From: Candidatus Methanodesulfokora washburnensis
Lineage (GTDB): Archaea; Korarchaeota; Korarchaeia; Korarchaeales; Korarchaeaceae
Reading direction: 5' to 3'
DNA: 32,355 nucleotides
Assembly (NCBI RefSeq): GCF_003947435.1
Contig: NZ_RCOS01000021.1
Location: 1 to 32,355, forward strand
Positions 16,586 through 24,017 of the stretch are shown one piece after another. Position numbers and translations under genes: made by a program. Numbering within the stretch: position 1 is the stretch's first letter; each line of letters opens with the position of its first letter. The notes under the pieces were generated by a model. That model worked only from the letters and a program-made list of their open reading frames with translations, ran no database searches and was not told the DNA's origin.

Positions 16586-18544
16586 ATGCCTAAGTATGTC
16601 CACTATCTGATATTTGTAGCCATCCTGCTGGCTGTAATAAACGTAATCCCTGTATTGGGCGCTCCTGCAATAAGCTGGGAAGGACAGGCAAACCCCGTAA
16701 CCTATCGGTATGATGCATGGTCTCTCTGTGCTGTGAGTAATACCACAGGCTCTGTTACGCTCACCTTAGGCACTATATACTCAAATAAGCCATACGATTA
16801 TAAAACTGCAAAGAATGCCACATTTGACTATTTCTGCTGGTATGTAAGCCCACCTGCTGGCTCTTACACCACAACTGCTACTGCCTCTGATGCTTCTGGC
16901 ACTACTTCTGCCACCATAACACTAGTTGTAAACAAAGCCTCTCCCTCTGCGACAATGAGTGAATCTCTATCAGGGGGGCAATGGATCTATGGTCTGGATA
17001 TATATGCATACGAGAGCAATAAAGGGGATAACGATGTTCTCTATAAGATAGTGATAAACGGGACTGTATTTGCCCAATGGTATGGCAATGCAGGTGGCAC
17101 TTACTACACATCTAACCATAGCCTCAGGTTTGTTAAAAATGGCAATTGGCAGATGCAGTTTATCGCCATAGGGGGACAGAACTACACAGACTACACAATG
17201 CAGACCCTTACTGCCACAATAGCCCCTGTCTGGGCTGACAGAAAAGGAAACCCTGTTTCATCAATTTATAGTGCCATTCCTTATGCTTATGGTGTTCTCA
17301 CAACTCCAAATGATGGCTATAGCTCTTTATCAAATATACCTGTTAGCAAATTTGCATTGGATATCCCCGTCCCCGTCTATGTTGTTGATTGGTGGAGCAC
17401 TCAACCTTACGTGTATGTGGGCCAGAAGCTATACATACAGATAAGGGCGATAGCTAACAACACGGGTGGCTCTGTTGCTAAACTGCCTGCTGACTTTCAG
17501 CATGTTTACGGATATGTCCCGTGGCCTGATGGATTCAGAACTGTTACATTCCCTGATCTAGGCCTGATGAAAGCTGGGGATAAGATAACATTTGAGGTTA
17601 CAAGATATGCTCTAACTGTGTGGGAAAAGTCCCGTTCCTGCTCCTGCACAAATACCTCATGCTCCTGCACCTTCATCATAACATGCAATGATAGTGCTGT
17701 AACGCCTAAACTTCCCATCTCATATACTCTCTCCCCACCTAATTGGTCTCTGAGAAAAGGCTACACCATAACTGTGGATGGAAAAACATCAGGATTCACT
17801 TTTGATCACGATACTTCAACTCTGGTAATTTCAACATCATTCTCTCAGTCTTCACTAGAACCTGGAGATCACGTAATATCCTTGACATACCCTATCGCTG
17901 TTTCAGCTGGTGCTCCATCACCTACCCCATCACAGAACGTATCCACAGGTGGTGCTCCACCATCCCCTCAGAACGTATCCATAGGTGGTGGGGGTGCTGT
18001 TGGAGGCGTTCCTTCCATCCCCATAATCCCATCAACACCTGAACAAGGGGGTGGTGCTGTCGGTGGTGGCATAGTAGGAGGGATAATAGGAGGGGCAGTA
18101 GGAGGGCCTGCCGGTGCTGTTGCCGGTGCTGTTGCAGGTGCAATAGTAGGCTCGACAATAGGTGAACTTCTAGGCTCAGAAATAGGCTCTATAATAGGTG
18201 CTAGTGGCATGGGTGGTGCTATAATAATAGGTGCTCTCATTTCCGTAGTAGTTGGTGCTGTTGCAGGTTATCTGGGATCTGTGATATACTCAGGGCTTGT
18301 GGGATCAATAGGCTCATCCCTTGCTCTGGTTGCTTCTGCTGTCCTCGGTGTTATAGCAGGGATACTGCTGGCCATAGCAATTCTATTCCTCTGCGTAATA
18401 GTTCCTTATCCATACAACATCCTGCTACTGCTTCTTTTAGCTGTCTTGGTGCTACTCCTTCTATCCAAGAAAAAGAAGAAGGGAAGGAAGGCTGTTGCAG
18501 GTGCTCTGGCTTTAGCTACTGCTATCCCCTTTGTTCCACCATGA
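16586..18544 (+). CDS. Surface glycoprotein with glycine-zipper membrane region
   Basis: 652 aa, leaderless ATG. Signal peptide MPKYVHYLIFVAILLAVINV, cleavage near VLGA. Two Ig-like domains follow; VNKASPSATMSESLSGGQW and IAIGGQNYT match the 899-aa protein. A cysteine-rich loop SCSCTNTSCSCTF lies near residue 350. The shared stalk is at 441-469. From about 488 to 600 the chain becomes Gly/Ala/Ile-rich with repeated G-x3-G (GGGIVGGIIGGAVGGPAG), then a TM helix (about 607-627), a KKKKKGRK basic stretch and a hydrophobic C-terminus. Glycine zippers pack helices in membranes and occur in pore or fusion segments; a role in membrane fusion or penetration is inference. It is a paralogue of the preceding gene with a different membrane module. 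Confidence 0.88.
   Translation: MPKYVHYLIFVAILLAVINVIPVLGAPAISWEGQANPVTYRYDAWSLCAVSNTTGSVTLTLGTIYSNKPYDYKTAKNATFDYFCWYVSPPAGSYTTTATASDASGTTSATITLVVNKASPSATMSESLSGGQWIYGLDIYAYESNKGDNDVLYKIVINGTVFAQWYGNAGGTYYTSNHSLRFVKNGNWQMQFIAIGGQNYTDYTMQTLTATIAPVWADRKGNPVSSIYSAIPYAYGVLTTPNDGYSSLSNIPVSKFALDIPVPVYVVDWWSTQPYVYVGQKLYIQIRAIANNTGGSVAKLPADFQHVYGYVPWPDGFRTVTFPDLGLMKAGDKITFEVTRYALTVWEKSRSCSCTNTSCSCTFIITCNDSAVTPKLPISYTLSPPNWSLRKGYTITVDGKTSGFTFDHDTSTLVISTSFSQSSLEPGDHVISLTYPIAVSAGAPSPTPSQNVSTGGAPPSPQNVSIGGGGAVGGVPSIPIIPSTPEQGGGAVGGGIVGGIIGGAVGGPAGAVAGAVAGAIVGSTIGELLGSEIGSIIGASGMGGAIIIGALISVVVGAVAGYLGSVIYSGLVGSIGSSLALVASAVLGVIAGILLAIAILFLCVIVPYPYNILLLLLLAVLVLLLLSKKKKKGRKAVAGALALATAIPFVPP
17828..17991 (+). 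repeat. Near-identical stalk-coding repeat, copy 2
   Basis: Partner of 16242-16402: identical 54-bp and 84-bp blocks separated by a short diverged spacer of similar length (23 and 26 bp). Confidence 0.9.
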
Positions 18545-18549
18545 TCGGA

Positions 18550-18568
18550 CAACTTTTTATTTTCCCTC
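18550..18568 (+). promoter_or_regulatory. Leaderless promoter of the small two-TM gene
   Basis: CAACTTTTTATTTTCCCTC, centre 25 nt before ATG 18585 and preceded by GATCGGA. Nearly identical to the box at 16553, and CGGACAACTTT also matches each arm of the palindrome at 20384-20407. Confidence 0.65.
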
Positions 18569-18584
18569 GTTTCTCTATTTTACT

Positions 18585-18830
18585 ATGGACATATCGTGGA
18601 TAACTGAGGCTGTTGTTAATTTGATAAAACAGGCTTTTGATTTTGTTTCCTCTCTACCACAGAAGCTTGGATTGCCTGCTGATCTGACTGAACTCTATAT
18701 ATGGGCAATAATCCTGCTTGGCATATACGCTATTGCTGAAGGTGCTAAGAAGGTCTTCATGGTTCTCGGTCTCATAGCCCTTGTGCTGGCTGTAATAAGG
18801 ACTTTCATTTACTTATGGGTGGGACATTAG
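18585..18830 (+). CDS. Small two-TM membrane protein
   Basis: 81 aa. The ATG at 18585 is chosen because it is 25 nt from the promoter box; upstream codons in frame lie before the predicted transcription start. An amphipathic N-terminal segment (WITEAVVNLIKQAFDFVSS) is followed by two hydrophobic helices, LYIWAIILLGIYAIA and VFMVLGLIALVLAVI, joined by a short charged turn EGAKK. The size and helical hairpin resemble both coat proteins of spindle-shaped archaeal viruses and VirB2/CedA-type pilin-like subunits; neither can be confirmed. It starts an operon with SpoIIM- and CPBP-family genes. Confidence 0.82.
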   Translation: MDISWITEAVVNLIKQAFDFVSSLPQKLGLPADLTELYIWAIILLGIYAIAEGAKKVFMVLGLIALVLAVIRTFIYLWVGH

Positions 18831-18831
18831 C

Positions 18832-19365
18832 ATGAACACAAGGCAAAAGATAAGTGCTATAACCGTGCTTCTGCTGGTAACAATAGGCATAATAATGGGG
18901 TTGAAACAAGGGCCGGCATCTCCATCTCAGTTCTACATAAACTACTCGCCTATGGCTAAAACCTTGCTTCCTAAGAACTTCTCATTTACTAGATACTTAG
19001 GCGAATACATAGGAAACAATGTGGGGATATTCATGGTTCTGTTCTTTCTGGGTTCTGTGTTTCCACCTGTCATATTTGATATGCTCATTTACAATTTCAT
19101 GGCTATAACTAGGATGGCTCTATACTTGGGTGCAAACACCACCATATACGTTCTATGCATGCATGGAATATACGAGCTAGCTTCCATTTTGATGGTATCT
19201 TGGTGCTCCCTCTCTCTATTTATTTTAATGATCCAGGAATTGATCCATAAAGGTAAATATGTCGCTGACTTTGGCTTGGAAGCAAAGGTTCTGGCTATCT
19301 CTCTGGGGACGTTGATAGGTGCGGCATTCATCGAGGGATGGGTTACTCCCCTGTTATGGAGGTGA
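18832..19365 (+). CDS. SpoIIM-family (DUF95) integral membrane protein
   Basis: 177 aa with an N-terminal TM helix, an external loop, and about four further TM helices. The family signatures are clear: GNNVGIFM near residue 61, HGIYELASIL (111-120) and the final AAFIEGWVTPLL (164-175). SpoIIM was named for a Bacillus engulfment protein, but archaeal members are of unknown function, often beside membrane-remodelling or vesicle genes. It begins 2 nt after the previous stop and ends 5 nt before the CPBP protease, so the three form one operon. A role in membrane shaping during assembly or budding is inference. Confidence 0.82.
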   Translation: MNTRQKISAITVLLLVTIGIIMGLKQGPASPSQFYINYSPMAKTLLPKNFSFTRYLGEYIGNNVGIFMVLFFLGSVFPPVIFDMLIYNFMAITRMALYLGANTTIYVLCMHGIYELASILMVSWCSLSLFILMIQELIHKGKYVADFGLEAKVLAISLGTLIGAAFIEGWVTPLLWR

Positions 19366-19369
19366 TCAA

Positions 19370-19903
19370 ATGGGAAAGAGAAGGATACAGATAGAAAGGC
19401 AGATCTTGCCTCTTCTGGCTTTTGTGTTTCTCTTAGTGTCTTTAGTAGGTGCTCCCTCTTCGCCTTCTGCAATAGTTGAGTGGTTCTACTACGGTGGTGC
19501 TTTTGCTGTTCCTCTAATAATCATAGCTACTGCTACTTTGGAGTTCTGGGAATTATTTCTGGGAGAAACTCACTATCCCTTCGAGATGGCTGAAGCTGGT
19601 AAAGTAGGATGGTTTGAGGTCTGGCTAGACAACTTGAAAGTGGGCTTCTCGGAGGAAATACTTTTCAGAACACCTGTTGTTTTACTTGCTATGGCTGGGG
19701 TGCATCCCTTCATTCCTGCCTTTGTTTCATCTTTACTGTTTGGATTAGCTCATTGGGATTACGGTTTAGCCAAAGTTCCTGCTACATTTACAGCTGGCAT
19801 GGTGCTAAGTGCTGAAGCTGTTGCTTTCGGATTACCTGCATCTGTTATCACTCATGCTTTTCTGGATACGTTCTACACCTTGCAGTCTTTGTATCTCAAA
19901 TGA
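19370..19903 (+). CDS. CPBP-family intramembrane metalloprotease
   Basis: 177 aa. The ATG at 19370 has a perfect GGAGGTGATC Shine-Dalgarno; longer in-frame starts lie inside the SpoIIM gene. The CPBP (CAAX protease/Abi) motifs are all present inside hydrophobic segments: S-E95-E96-ILF-R100, F124-GLA-H128 and T-H162-AFLD. The family cleaves substrates within membranes (Rce1 type) and is often linked to peptide maturation or immunity. Substrates are unknown; the many signal-peptide and TM proteins next door are candidates. The 3' end overlaps the convergent M50 gene by 8 nt, so two intramembrane proteases sit tail to tail. Confidence 0.9.
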   Translation: MGKRRIQIERQILPLLAFVFLLVSLVGAPSSPSAIVEWFYYGGAFAVPLIIIATATLEFWELFLGETHYPFEMAEAGKVGWFEVWLDNLKVGFSEEILFRTPVVLLAMAGVHPFIPAFVSSLLFGLAHWDYGLAKVPATFTAGMVLSAEAVAFGLPASVITHAFLDTFYTLQSLYLK

Positions 19904-20369
19904 GATAGACTGATAAGAATAAAGGTGTGAACATCAATACCCATCCTATTTTTGATCTCTGGAATATAATGTAGCCGTCTAAGGGATATAGAGGGAAGGC
20001 ATTACTACATGCAAATATTATAGATGGCTTCACAACTATTGGGAAATTAAGGAGAAGGCCTGCAATTGCTATTAGAATATTCATGGCTATACCTGCTGTT
20101 GCTTTCCTTAGCATGTTCTCCTCAGTTGTGAACTCAACATAGCCTATTGCTATGAAAGGTAACCTGAAGTATGAGGCTATAAGTGAAATAACGGTCATTA
20201 TTGGCGATAACCTGTATTTTCCCCCCTGAGACATGTGAGCCAGCTCATGAGGAAGATAACAGATGAGCGTTAGGAAAAGGGATGTTAGCAATCCCTCGCT
20301 ACTGAGCATCCCAAAAAGTAAACCATGAATGCAGAGGAAGAAAGCTAATATCCCTACTAACAACTCCAT
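19896..20369 (-). CDS. M50 (site-2 protease-like) membrane metalloprotease
   Basis: 157 aa. Zinc motif HELAH (41-45) lies in a hydrophobic helix; a central AGIAMNIL segment (92-99) and SNAFPLYPLDG (122-132, Asp131) match the second and third M50 motifs. About four TM helices, no PDZ or CBS domain, so a minimal version. The ATG at 20369 is chosen over an upstream TTG because it lies 26 nt from the centre of the palindromic TATA box, as for other leaderless genes here. M50 enzymes release membrane-bound regulators or clear signal-peptide remnants; the target here is unknown. Confidence 0.9.
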   Translation of the reverse strand: MELLVGILAFFLCIHGLLFGMLSSEGLLTSLFLTLICYLPHELAHMSQGGKYRLSPIMTVISLIASYFRLPFIAIGYVEFTTEENMLRKATAGIAMNILIAIAGLLLNFPIVVKPSIIFACSNAFPLYPLDGYIIFQRSKIGWVLMFTPLFLSVYLI

Positions 20370-20383
20370 AGGCTTTAAGTAAT

Positions 20384-20407
20384 CGGACAACTTTATAAAG
20401 TTGTCCG
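20384..20407. promoter_or_regulatory. Perfect 24-bp palindrome acting as bidirectional promoter
   Basis: CGGACAACTTTA followed by its exact reverse complement, with TTTATAAA at the centre. The centre (20395.5) is 25.5 nt from the plus-strand ATG 20421 and 26.5 nt from the minus-strand ATG 20369, the normal TATA distance for leaderless genes in this window. One box can therefore serve both strands. Confidence 0.85.
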
Positions 20408-20420
20408 TCTCCCTTTTCTT

Positions 20421-21266
20421 ATGGAATTAAAGGAGATGCGTGATGTAGTTCTGACTGCTCTAGCCCTTCTTGCCGTGCTCTACATAATGGTAATGCTTGG
20501 ACAGTATGTGCTAGCCTCTTTCTTGGCCTTTGCAGGTGTAACTACTCTCGGTGCTAGGCTCACCAAATACAAATTGCAGTTGGAAGTGTTTGATGCTGTG
20601 ATGTATATAGGAGGGATAATAATCGCATTCTCCCTTCTGTATCATACTGCTACCCTGCTTGGATACGCTTCCTACTTACCCATAGGCTTATCTCAGTTTG
20701 CTGGTGTCGCATCTGCTCTTGTAATTCCCATAATGATATATAACGCTCTCGTTTACGCTCAGCATCCCACCAAACCTGGATACTATGCATGGATGACCTT
20801 CCTAGCAGTTATGGATACTGTGATGGGGGTTAGTGCTGGTGGAAAGCCAATAGCAGGAGTTCAACCTGTTATATATCTGGTGGTGGGTGTTGCTATGCTA
20901 TCACTAGCCTTAGGTGGTTATCTTGGTCTCAAGCTCAGCTTATCTTCGTTCACAGGAATAGTCGCTCTGCTGGTGTTCTTTGTAGGAGTATCCTTAGGCG
21001 TTAGCTTCATAAATGCATCAGGGTTTTACTACATTCCCTTACCTTCATGGTTCAATTGGGTATCTTCTGCAATGCTTCTGGGTATGGTTCTCTTCCTGTT
21101 CATAGCCTATCTGGTGGAAAGGACATCTGCTACTCCCTTCCTCGCTGGGGCAGCAATATGGGCTTTATCGGTTTACGGTGCTACGGGCCTAACAATGCTG
21201 ATTAACCTAGCATTATTCTCAATAGCAGTATGGGTTATATTGCAGGCTCTGGGTGCTAGGAGATGA
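20421..21266 (+). CDS. Polytopic membrane protein (about 8-9 TM)
   Basis: 281 aa, leaderless ATG. Almost entirely hydrophobic: helices around VVLTALALLAVLYIMVMLG, AVMYIGGIIIAFSLLYH, AGVASALVIPIMIYNALV, VIYLVVGVAMLSLALGG, GIVALLVFFVGVSLGV, SAMLLGMVLFLFIAYLV and LTMLINLALFSIAVWVIL. No transporter motif seen. It is coupled by ATGA to the 108-aa protein, in an operon with a 486-aa polytopic protein. Three adjacent polytopic proteins plus a HerA-like ATPase elsewhere recall a DNA-transfer channel, but the sequence does not prove it. Confidence 0.88.
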   Translation: MELKEMRDVVLTALALLAVLYIMVMLGQYVLASFLAFAGVTTLGARLTKYKLQLEVFDAVMYIGGIIIAFSLLYHTATLLGYASYLPIGLSQFAGVASALVIPIMIYNALVYAQHPTKPGYYAWMTFLAVMDTVMGVSAGGKPIAGVQPVIYLVVGVAMLSLALGGYLGLKLSLSSFTGIVALLVFFVGVSLGVSFINASGFYYIPLPSWFNWVSSAMLLGMVLFLFIAYLVERTSATPFLAGAAIWALSVYGATGLTMLINLALFSIAVWVILQALGARR

Positions 21267-21589
21267 GCGAGAAGGAGAGAAAACCTTCTGAGCATGGCAG
21301 GAAGGAAAAGATACTGATCTCTCTAGCCTTAGTTATCTTTCTCTCCATATTCCTATTTGTCCCCATGTCCCCTCTTCTCTATCTTTTAGTGCTCTCTCTA
21401 GGTGTTATGATTGCCATTTCCCTGCTAAGACACAAGAAGGCTTTGGTCAAGCTTGGGGCATTGGGGGCATTAATGGCTTACTCCCTCTCGGCATCTGATA
21501 TTATGGTGGCTAACCTTCAAGTCCCCTCTCTGATGCTAGTGCTGATACTAGCCTCCTCTCTGTTTGCCATAATCTACCTGATAAGGTGA
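21263..21589 (+). CDS. Small polytopic membrane protein
   Basis: 108 aa. A charged N-terminus (MSEKERKPSEHGRKEK, probably cytoplasmic) is followed by three or four TM helices (ILISLALVIFLSIFLFV, LLYLLVLSLGVMIAISLL, LGALGALMAYSLS, LMLVLILASSLFAIIYL). The start overlaps the previous stop as ATGA and the next gene starts 4 nt after its stop. Unknown function. Confidence 0.85.
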   Translation: MSEKERKPSEHGRKEKILISLALVIFLSIFLFVPMSPLLYLLVLSLGVMIAISLLRHKKALVKLGALGALMAYSLSASDIMVANLQVPSLMLVLILASSLFAIIYLIR

Positions 21590-21593
21590 TCTC

Positions 21594-23054
21594 ATGGCTC
21601 TGGCTAAGGAAGGCTTCTTCAACTCCCTTACCATGTTTTCTCTGATCTTCTTCTTCGTTTTAATAGATGTAATATACGTTAATCCCTTCCTAATCCTGAC
21701 AGTATTCCTGCTTGCTGTGATGTTCAATCCTGCTATCTACATGTTTCTCTGGTATATATGGGAATTAGCAGGGACTTTGCTAGGTATAGCTGTCGGTGCT
21801 CCTGCTGGGCCTTCTGGCATGACCTTAGGGATGATAATAGGTGCAATAGGCTCATTTATAGGCTTCCTCATAGTTATATTTACCAGAGTTCTGCCTTTCG
21901 TGTTGGGAATAATTTACGCTCTGGTGATAGTTCCTCAGGGTCTGCTTCTTGCCTCGTGGGGAATAGGCATATTCTTCGTTGGTATTTTATTTGCCTACTT
22001 CCTTCTGTATTTCCTGTTGTTTGACAATGAGATTGCTTTATATGGCTTAGTGGCTTCAATAATAATAGCAGGTCTCCACACTCAGTCCGTTATGCTTGTT
22101 GTAGGCTTGGCTATATGTGCTCTAGCAGGTGCAATAATAGGTCTCAATGTCCCCGTGAACATAAAGGATCTGCTAAACAAGGCTGGGATACTCTACTACA
22201 TGGCTATGTGTGGGATATTCATGGTCGGGCCTTCCTCAGAGATTGTAGGTGCTCTATACTCTGTTTTGCAGTTAGGATTTCTAGCTCCTGCTACCCTCGT
22301 TACTTTACTTTTTATCATGAACATAATGGATGGACGCATGGAGTGGAATCACCTTCTTTTCAAATTAATGGCTATGGCTTACATCCTATACTGTGTCGCA
22401 TCAGCTATAATTCCTGGGTATCACCTTCCATTCACTCTCTGGTTCACAGGTGGACAGCCCGTCATCCATCCTGAGAATTACGATAATGCAATAATAACAT
22501 ATCTAAATATGATCTCCCCTGCTGTTGCTTCTCTCTATAAGGCTTATGCTCGTTATCTGGGGTTTGCTATCGCATTCTTGGTTTACTACATATACCATCC
22601 TGGTGTGCCTGAGCATGGATGGATAGGAGGGCCTGCCTTCAAGACCGTAAACCTGCTCGATGGATACTTACTCATGGTGGCTATGATAATAATTGGTTTG
22701 GCATTTGCATTTGATCTGATAACAGGATTAACCGAATATTCAGTATTCCCATTGATACAGAAGACTGTTGGTCTGCCTAGAAAAGTGGAAGCTGTTGCTA
22801 GGAGAAGGAAGGCTGAAGAAAAGAGAAAAGAAAAGGTTGAAGAGCTGAAGAAGAGAGCTGGGAAATTAGCAGGAGAGACTAAGAAGAGGTTCGAGATGGC
22901 ACAAAAAGGTGGACAGCTAGCAGGCCTATCCAAATTCGAGACTATGAGACAGATGGCTGGAATTGTGAAGAAAGAAGCTGAGAGAGAGTGGGCTGAGGCT
23001 AAGAAGGAAGGAGAAGAGGAAAAGAAAAAGAAGACTAAGAAAAAGAAGAAGTAA
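21594..23054 (+). CDS. Large polytopic membrane protein with charged Lys-rich tail
   Basis: 486 aa. ATG 21594 with GGTGATCTC. About 10 TM helices fill residues 10-395, with a Gly-rich segment (GTLLGIAVGAPAGPSGMTLG, about 60-80). Residues 400-486 form a long hydrophilic helix rich in Lys, Arg and Glu, ending KKKKTKKKKK, probably cytoplasmic and able to bind nucleic acid or an ATPase. The layout resembles VirB6/TrbL-like channel proteins of conjugation systems, but no conserved motif was recognised. It ends the operon begun at the palindrome; an independent leaderless promoter follows at 23055. Confidence 0.87.
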   Translation: MALAKEGFFNSLTMFSLIFFFVLIDVIYVNPFLILTVFLLAVMFNPAIYMFLWYIWELAGTLLGIAVGAPAGPSGMTLGMIIGAIGSFIGFLIVIFTRVLPFVLGIIYALVIVPQGLLLASWGIGIFFVGILFAYFLLYFLLFDNEIALYGLVASIIIAGLHTQSVMLVVGLAICALAGAIIGLNVPVNIKDLLNKAGILYYMAMCGIFMVGPSSEIVGALYSVLQLGFLAPATLVTLLFIMNIMDGRMEWNHLLFKLMAMAYILYCVASAIIPGYHLPFTLWFTGGQPVIHPENYDNAIITYLNMISPAVASLYKAYARYLGFAIAFLVYYIYHPGVPEHGWIGGPAFKTVNLLDGYLLMVAMIIIGLAFAFDLITGLTEYSVFPLIQKTVGLPRKVEAVARRRKAEEKRKEKVEELKKRAGKLAGETKKRFEMAQKGGQLAGLSKFETMRQMAGIVKKEAEREWAEAKKEGEEEKKKKTKKKKK

Positions 23055-23066
23055 ATTTTATAAATA
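23055..23066 (+). promoter_or_regulatory. Leaderless promoter before 23086
   Basis: ATTTTATAAAT with centre 25 nt upstream of the ATG at 23086. It lacks the 10-bp phased half-sites of the right arm, so this gene behaves like the left and middle classes. Confidence 0.6.
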
Positions 23067-23085
23067 GCACCTTCCTATTTATTTG

Positions 23086-23616
23086 ATGCGAGAGATATTG
23101 CTTAATGATAAGGGGAAGGGCACTAGAGCACTCTTTGTTTTTGCAAATCATGTTACAGAATATTTCGCTTCTCAGGCATATACTGTCTTTCAGCACAGGC
23201 AGGCTGGTATAACCCTCGTGAATAGAGAAAATGTCATCATACTTTCGATAGTTTTAGATGGAAGGCATACCCATCCGAAATGGAAAAATGTGATGATAAA
23301 CAGAAATTTGCTGATAGGCGTTGTCCATCCCCATTTCGAGGTTGTCGTGATAGATGGAAAAAAGCATGTTAAGCTATACTTGGATAGACCTGTTATGAAG
23401 ATAGGCTTCTTCTCCTCTCCTGCATATAGTGAAGAATGGCCTAGAATTGCTGTTGTTGAGAGAGAGGATGAGGCTGAATACATTGAAACAGGGCATAAAA
23501 GCCGTAAAAGGAAAAAAGTTGAGGAAGAAAGAGAGGAAACACCAAAGAAAAAGTATATATCTGAACTGCTGGAATGGAAGGTGTTTACTCCTGCACCTAC
23601 TCCTGAACCGTTATAA
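23086..23616 (+). CDS. Hypothetical soluble protein with basic C-terminal region
   Basis: 176 aa. ATG 23086 chosen (25 nt from TATA) over a TTG one codon earlier. A compact alpha/beta N-terminal domain (about 1-130, with HTHPKW and VVHPHFEVVVIDGKKHVKLYL) is followed by a highly charged linker (KSRKRKKVEEEREETPKKK) and a short Pro-rich end. No TM helix. It shares a transcript with the 43-aa protein downstream. No family recognised. Confidence 0.82.
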   Translation: MREILLNDKGKGTRALFVFANHVTEYFASQAYTVFQHRQAGITLVNRENVIILSIVLDGRHTHPKWKNVMINRNLLIGVVHPHFEVVVIDGKKHVKLYLDRPVMKIGFFSSPAYSEEWPRIAVVEREDEAEYIETGHKSRKRKKVEEEREETPKKKYISELLEWKVFTPAPTPEPL

Positions 23617-23626
23617 GGTGATATAA

Positions 23627-23758
23627 ATGGGAAAGAAGGTGAAGTTGAGGTGGCATGGGATGAACGGTAAAACCAGATTTCTTGTGATGTATAAACTGAG
23701 ACCGGAATTTGTTAGAAAACTCCATTACGTATATCTTAAATATTTCAAGAAGGATTAG
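23627..23758 (+). CDS. Tiny basic protein (43 aa)
   Basis: MGKKVKLRWHGMNGKTRFLV... ends in YLKYFKKD and stop TAG at 23758. GGTGATATAA precedes the ATG by the spacing used throughout the window, 10 nt after the upstream stop. Strongly basic with aromatic residues, so nucleic-acid binding is possible. Its stop overlaps the first phased repeat unit of the next promoter. Confidence 0.65.
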   Translation: MGKKVKLRWHGMNGKTRFLVMYKLRPEFVRKLHYVYLKYFKKD

Positions 23759-23796
23759 TTTTCCGGTATTTTCCGAGATTTTCCGGTATTAATATA
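23758..23796 (+). promoter_or_regulatory. Triple 10-bp phased repeat plus TATA
   Basis: Units GTTTTCCGGT, ATTTTCCGAG and ATTTTCCGGT follow each other with exact 10-bp period (23758, 23768, 23778), then ATTAATATA (23788-23796). The repeats lie 30, 20 and 10 bp before the TATA box. Controls the operon starting at 23823. Confidence 0.75.
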
Positions 23797-23822
23797 CTCC
23801 GTTTTTTGCTCTCGGTGATAAC

Positions 23823-24017
23823 ATGATAGTGTGGGATGTGTTCTGGGTGGTTTTTCCTGTGAAAAAGGAGGGGAATTTCTACCTGCTAAGAGGCTTGAAC
23901 ATCGTTTCAGGGGAAATAAAAGAAAAGATAGTGAAGCTGGAAGATCCTTCTCTGCTTGAATTCTCTCTGCTTGACTTCTCGGATGAACTTGAGGGATGGG
24001 ATAGGGTGATGGCGTGA
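23823..24017 (+). CDS. Small acidic hypothetical protein
   Basis: 64 aa; ATG 23823 with GGTGATAAC. A hydrophobic strand-like start (MIVWDVFWVVFPV) then acidic helical residues (LEDPSLLEFSLLDFSDELEG). First of a four-gene operon (to 24791) joined by overlaps; the others are membrane proteins. Its stop overlaps the next start as TGATG. Confidence 0.75.
   Translation: MIVWDVFWVVFPVKKEGNFYLLRGLNIVSGEIKEKIVKLEDPSLLEFSLLDFSDELEGWDRVMA

Noticed and set aside
17922-18240. Minus-strand Pro-rich or His/Gln-rich frames opposite the glycine zipper
   Set aside because: These are antisense reads of GGT/GCT repeats in the surface gene, without promoter or ribosome-binding site.
18832-20369. SpoIIM plus M50 protease as a sporulation-like system
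   Set aside because: Archaea do not sporulate, SpoIIM/DUF95 and M50 are broad families, and no other sporulation genes are present; only a general membrane role is kept.
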